This document shows positions 7,044-7,377 of a stretch of 7,377 bases of DNA, in pieces. The DNA comes from Chitinophagaceae bacterium (GTDB taxonomy: Bacteria > Bacteroidota > Bacteroidia > Chitinophagales > Chitinophagaceae): positions 10,493 through 17,869 of the forward strand of contig DPWF01000128.1 of NCBI GenBank assembly GCA_003526435.1, in the 5' to 3' direction. The notes below the pieces were generated by a model. That model made no database searches and was not told the origin of the DNA. It saw nothing but the letters and a program-made list of their open reading frames with translations. How positions within the stretch are numbered: position 1 is the stretch's first letter; each line of letters opens with the position of its first letter. Both the position numbers and the translations under genes were made by a program.

Positions 7044-7377
7044 ATGTTCAAATTTTATAAGCAGAGAAATGCAAAAGACTGTGGTCCAGCATGTTTGCTA
7101 ATGATTGCAGGTTTCTATGGAAAATACTACGGAATAGAGGAGTTACGGAATGAGGCAGGATATGGAAAAGACGGTGTAACACTTTTAGGTCTTAATATCG
7201 CGGCAACAAGTATTGGATTTCAGTGTGAAGGAGTGAATCTTAATTTCGAACAACTGAAAACTATAAAAATGCCAGCAATCCTTCATTGGAATCAAAATCA
7301 CTTCGTGGTTTTGCTGGCAATCTCTCATAAAAGAAACAAAATTAAAATAGCAGACCCAGCAAAAGGAATATTTTCCG
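7044..7377 (+). CDS. Peptidase-domain (C39) ABC exporter, N-terminal fragment cut by the window edge
   Basis: The 111 visible codons are a complete-looking C39 cysteine peptidase core, the domain that cuts double-glycine leaders during export. The active site is intact: oxyanion Gln7, nucleophile Cys13 in KDCGPACL, His86 in NHFVVL and Asp104 in ADPAKG. Such domains usually sit at the cytosolic N-terminus of bacteriocin-type ABC exporters of roughly 700 residues. The membrane and ATPase domains would lie beyond the right edge, so the exporter call rests on family habit; a stand-alone C39 protease is the alternative. The ATG start is chosen because MFKFYKQ places Gln7 at the normal distance from the N-terminus. 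The obvious substrate in the window is the leader peptide encoded at 4976-5215. The gene diverges from the oxidase gene and has its own upstream region. Confidence 0.92.
   Translation, partial: MFKFYKQRNAKDCGPACLLMIAGFYGKYYGIEELRNEAGYGKDGVTLLGLNIAATSIGFQCEGVNLNFEQLKTIKMPAILHWNQNHFVVLLAISHKRNKIKIADPAKGIFS

Noticed and set aside
1..7377. CRISPR array, tRNA, rRNA, insertion sequence or att site
   Set aside because: I saw no regularly spaced repeats, cloverleaf-like sequence, transposase reading frame or terminal inverted repeats on either strand; the only notable repeat is the 16-bp pair reported.

Overview
The window looks like chromosomal DNA from a member of the Bacteroidota. It carries an adjacent SusC-like/SusD-like pair, the start codons lack clear Shine-Dalgarno sequences and are preceded by A-rich stretches, and it has a Bacteroidota-style double-glycine peptide precursor next to a VKOR-thioredoxin fusion. 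A Chitinophagaceae- or Sphingobacteriaceae-like host is my guess from the feel of the proteins; the window holds no phylogenetic marker.

Positions 1-4633 are a nutrient-uptake unit. A TonB-dependent SusC-family outer-membrane channel (open at the left edge, ending at 3075) is followed after 52 bases by its SusD-family lipoprotein partner (3128-4570) and a strong intrinsic terminator (4593-4633). The substrate cannot be told, because no glycosidase, peptidase or regulator belonging to the unit is visible.

Positions 4634-7377 are visibly AT-richer and hold a different kind of locus: a putative secreted-peptide system. It has (i) a 79-residue precursor at 4976-5215 with a textbook 15-residue double-glycine leader and an acidic 64-residue core with four cysteines; (ii) on the opposite strand at 5268-6875, a 535-residue membrane protein that joins a degenerate C39-peptidase-like domain, a VKOR-type disulfide-generating domain and a DsbA/thioredoxin-like domain; and (iii) at 7044 to the right edge, the start of a protein with an intact C39 peptidase domain, almost certainly a peptidase-containing ABC exporter. 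The inferred scheme is that the exporter recognises the leader, cuts after Gly-Gly and exports the core, while the VKOR/thioredoxin protein makes or isomerises its disulfides in the periplasm. The degenerate C39 domain on the oxidase may bind the leader or dock the exporter.

Peptide and oxidase genes converge on a hairpin that may terminate both. Oxidase and exporter genes diverge from a 168-base spacer. No immunity gene, radical-SAM enzyme, lanthionine synthetase or other modification enzyme is visible. The peptide's biological role (bacteriocin, signal, other) is unknown, and its negative charge argues against a standard cationic bacteriocin.
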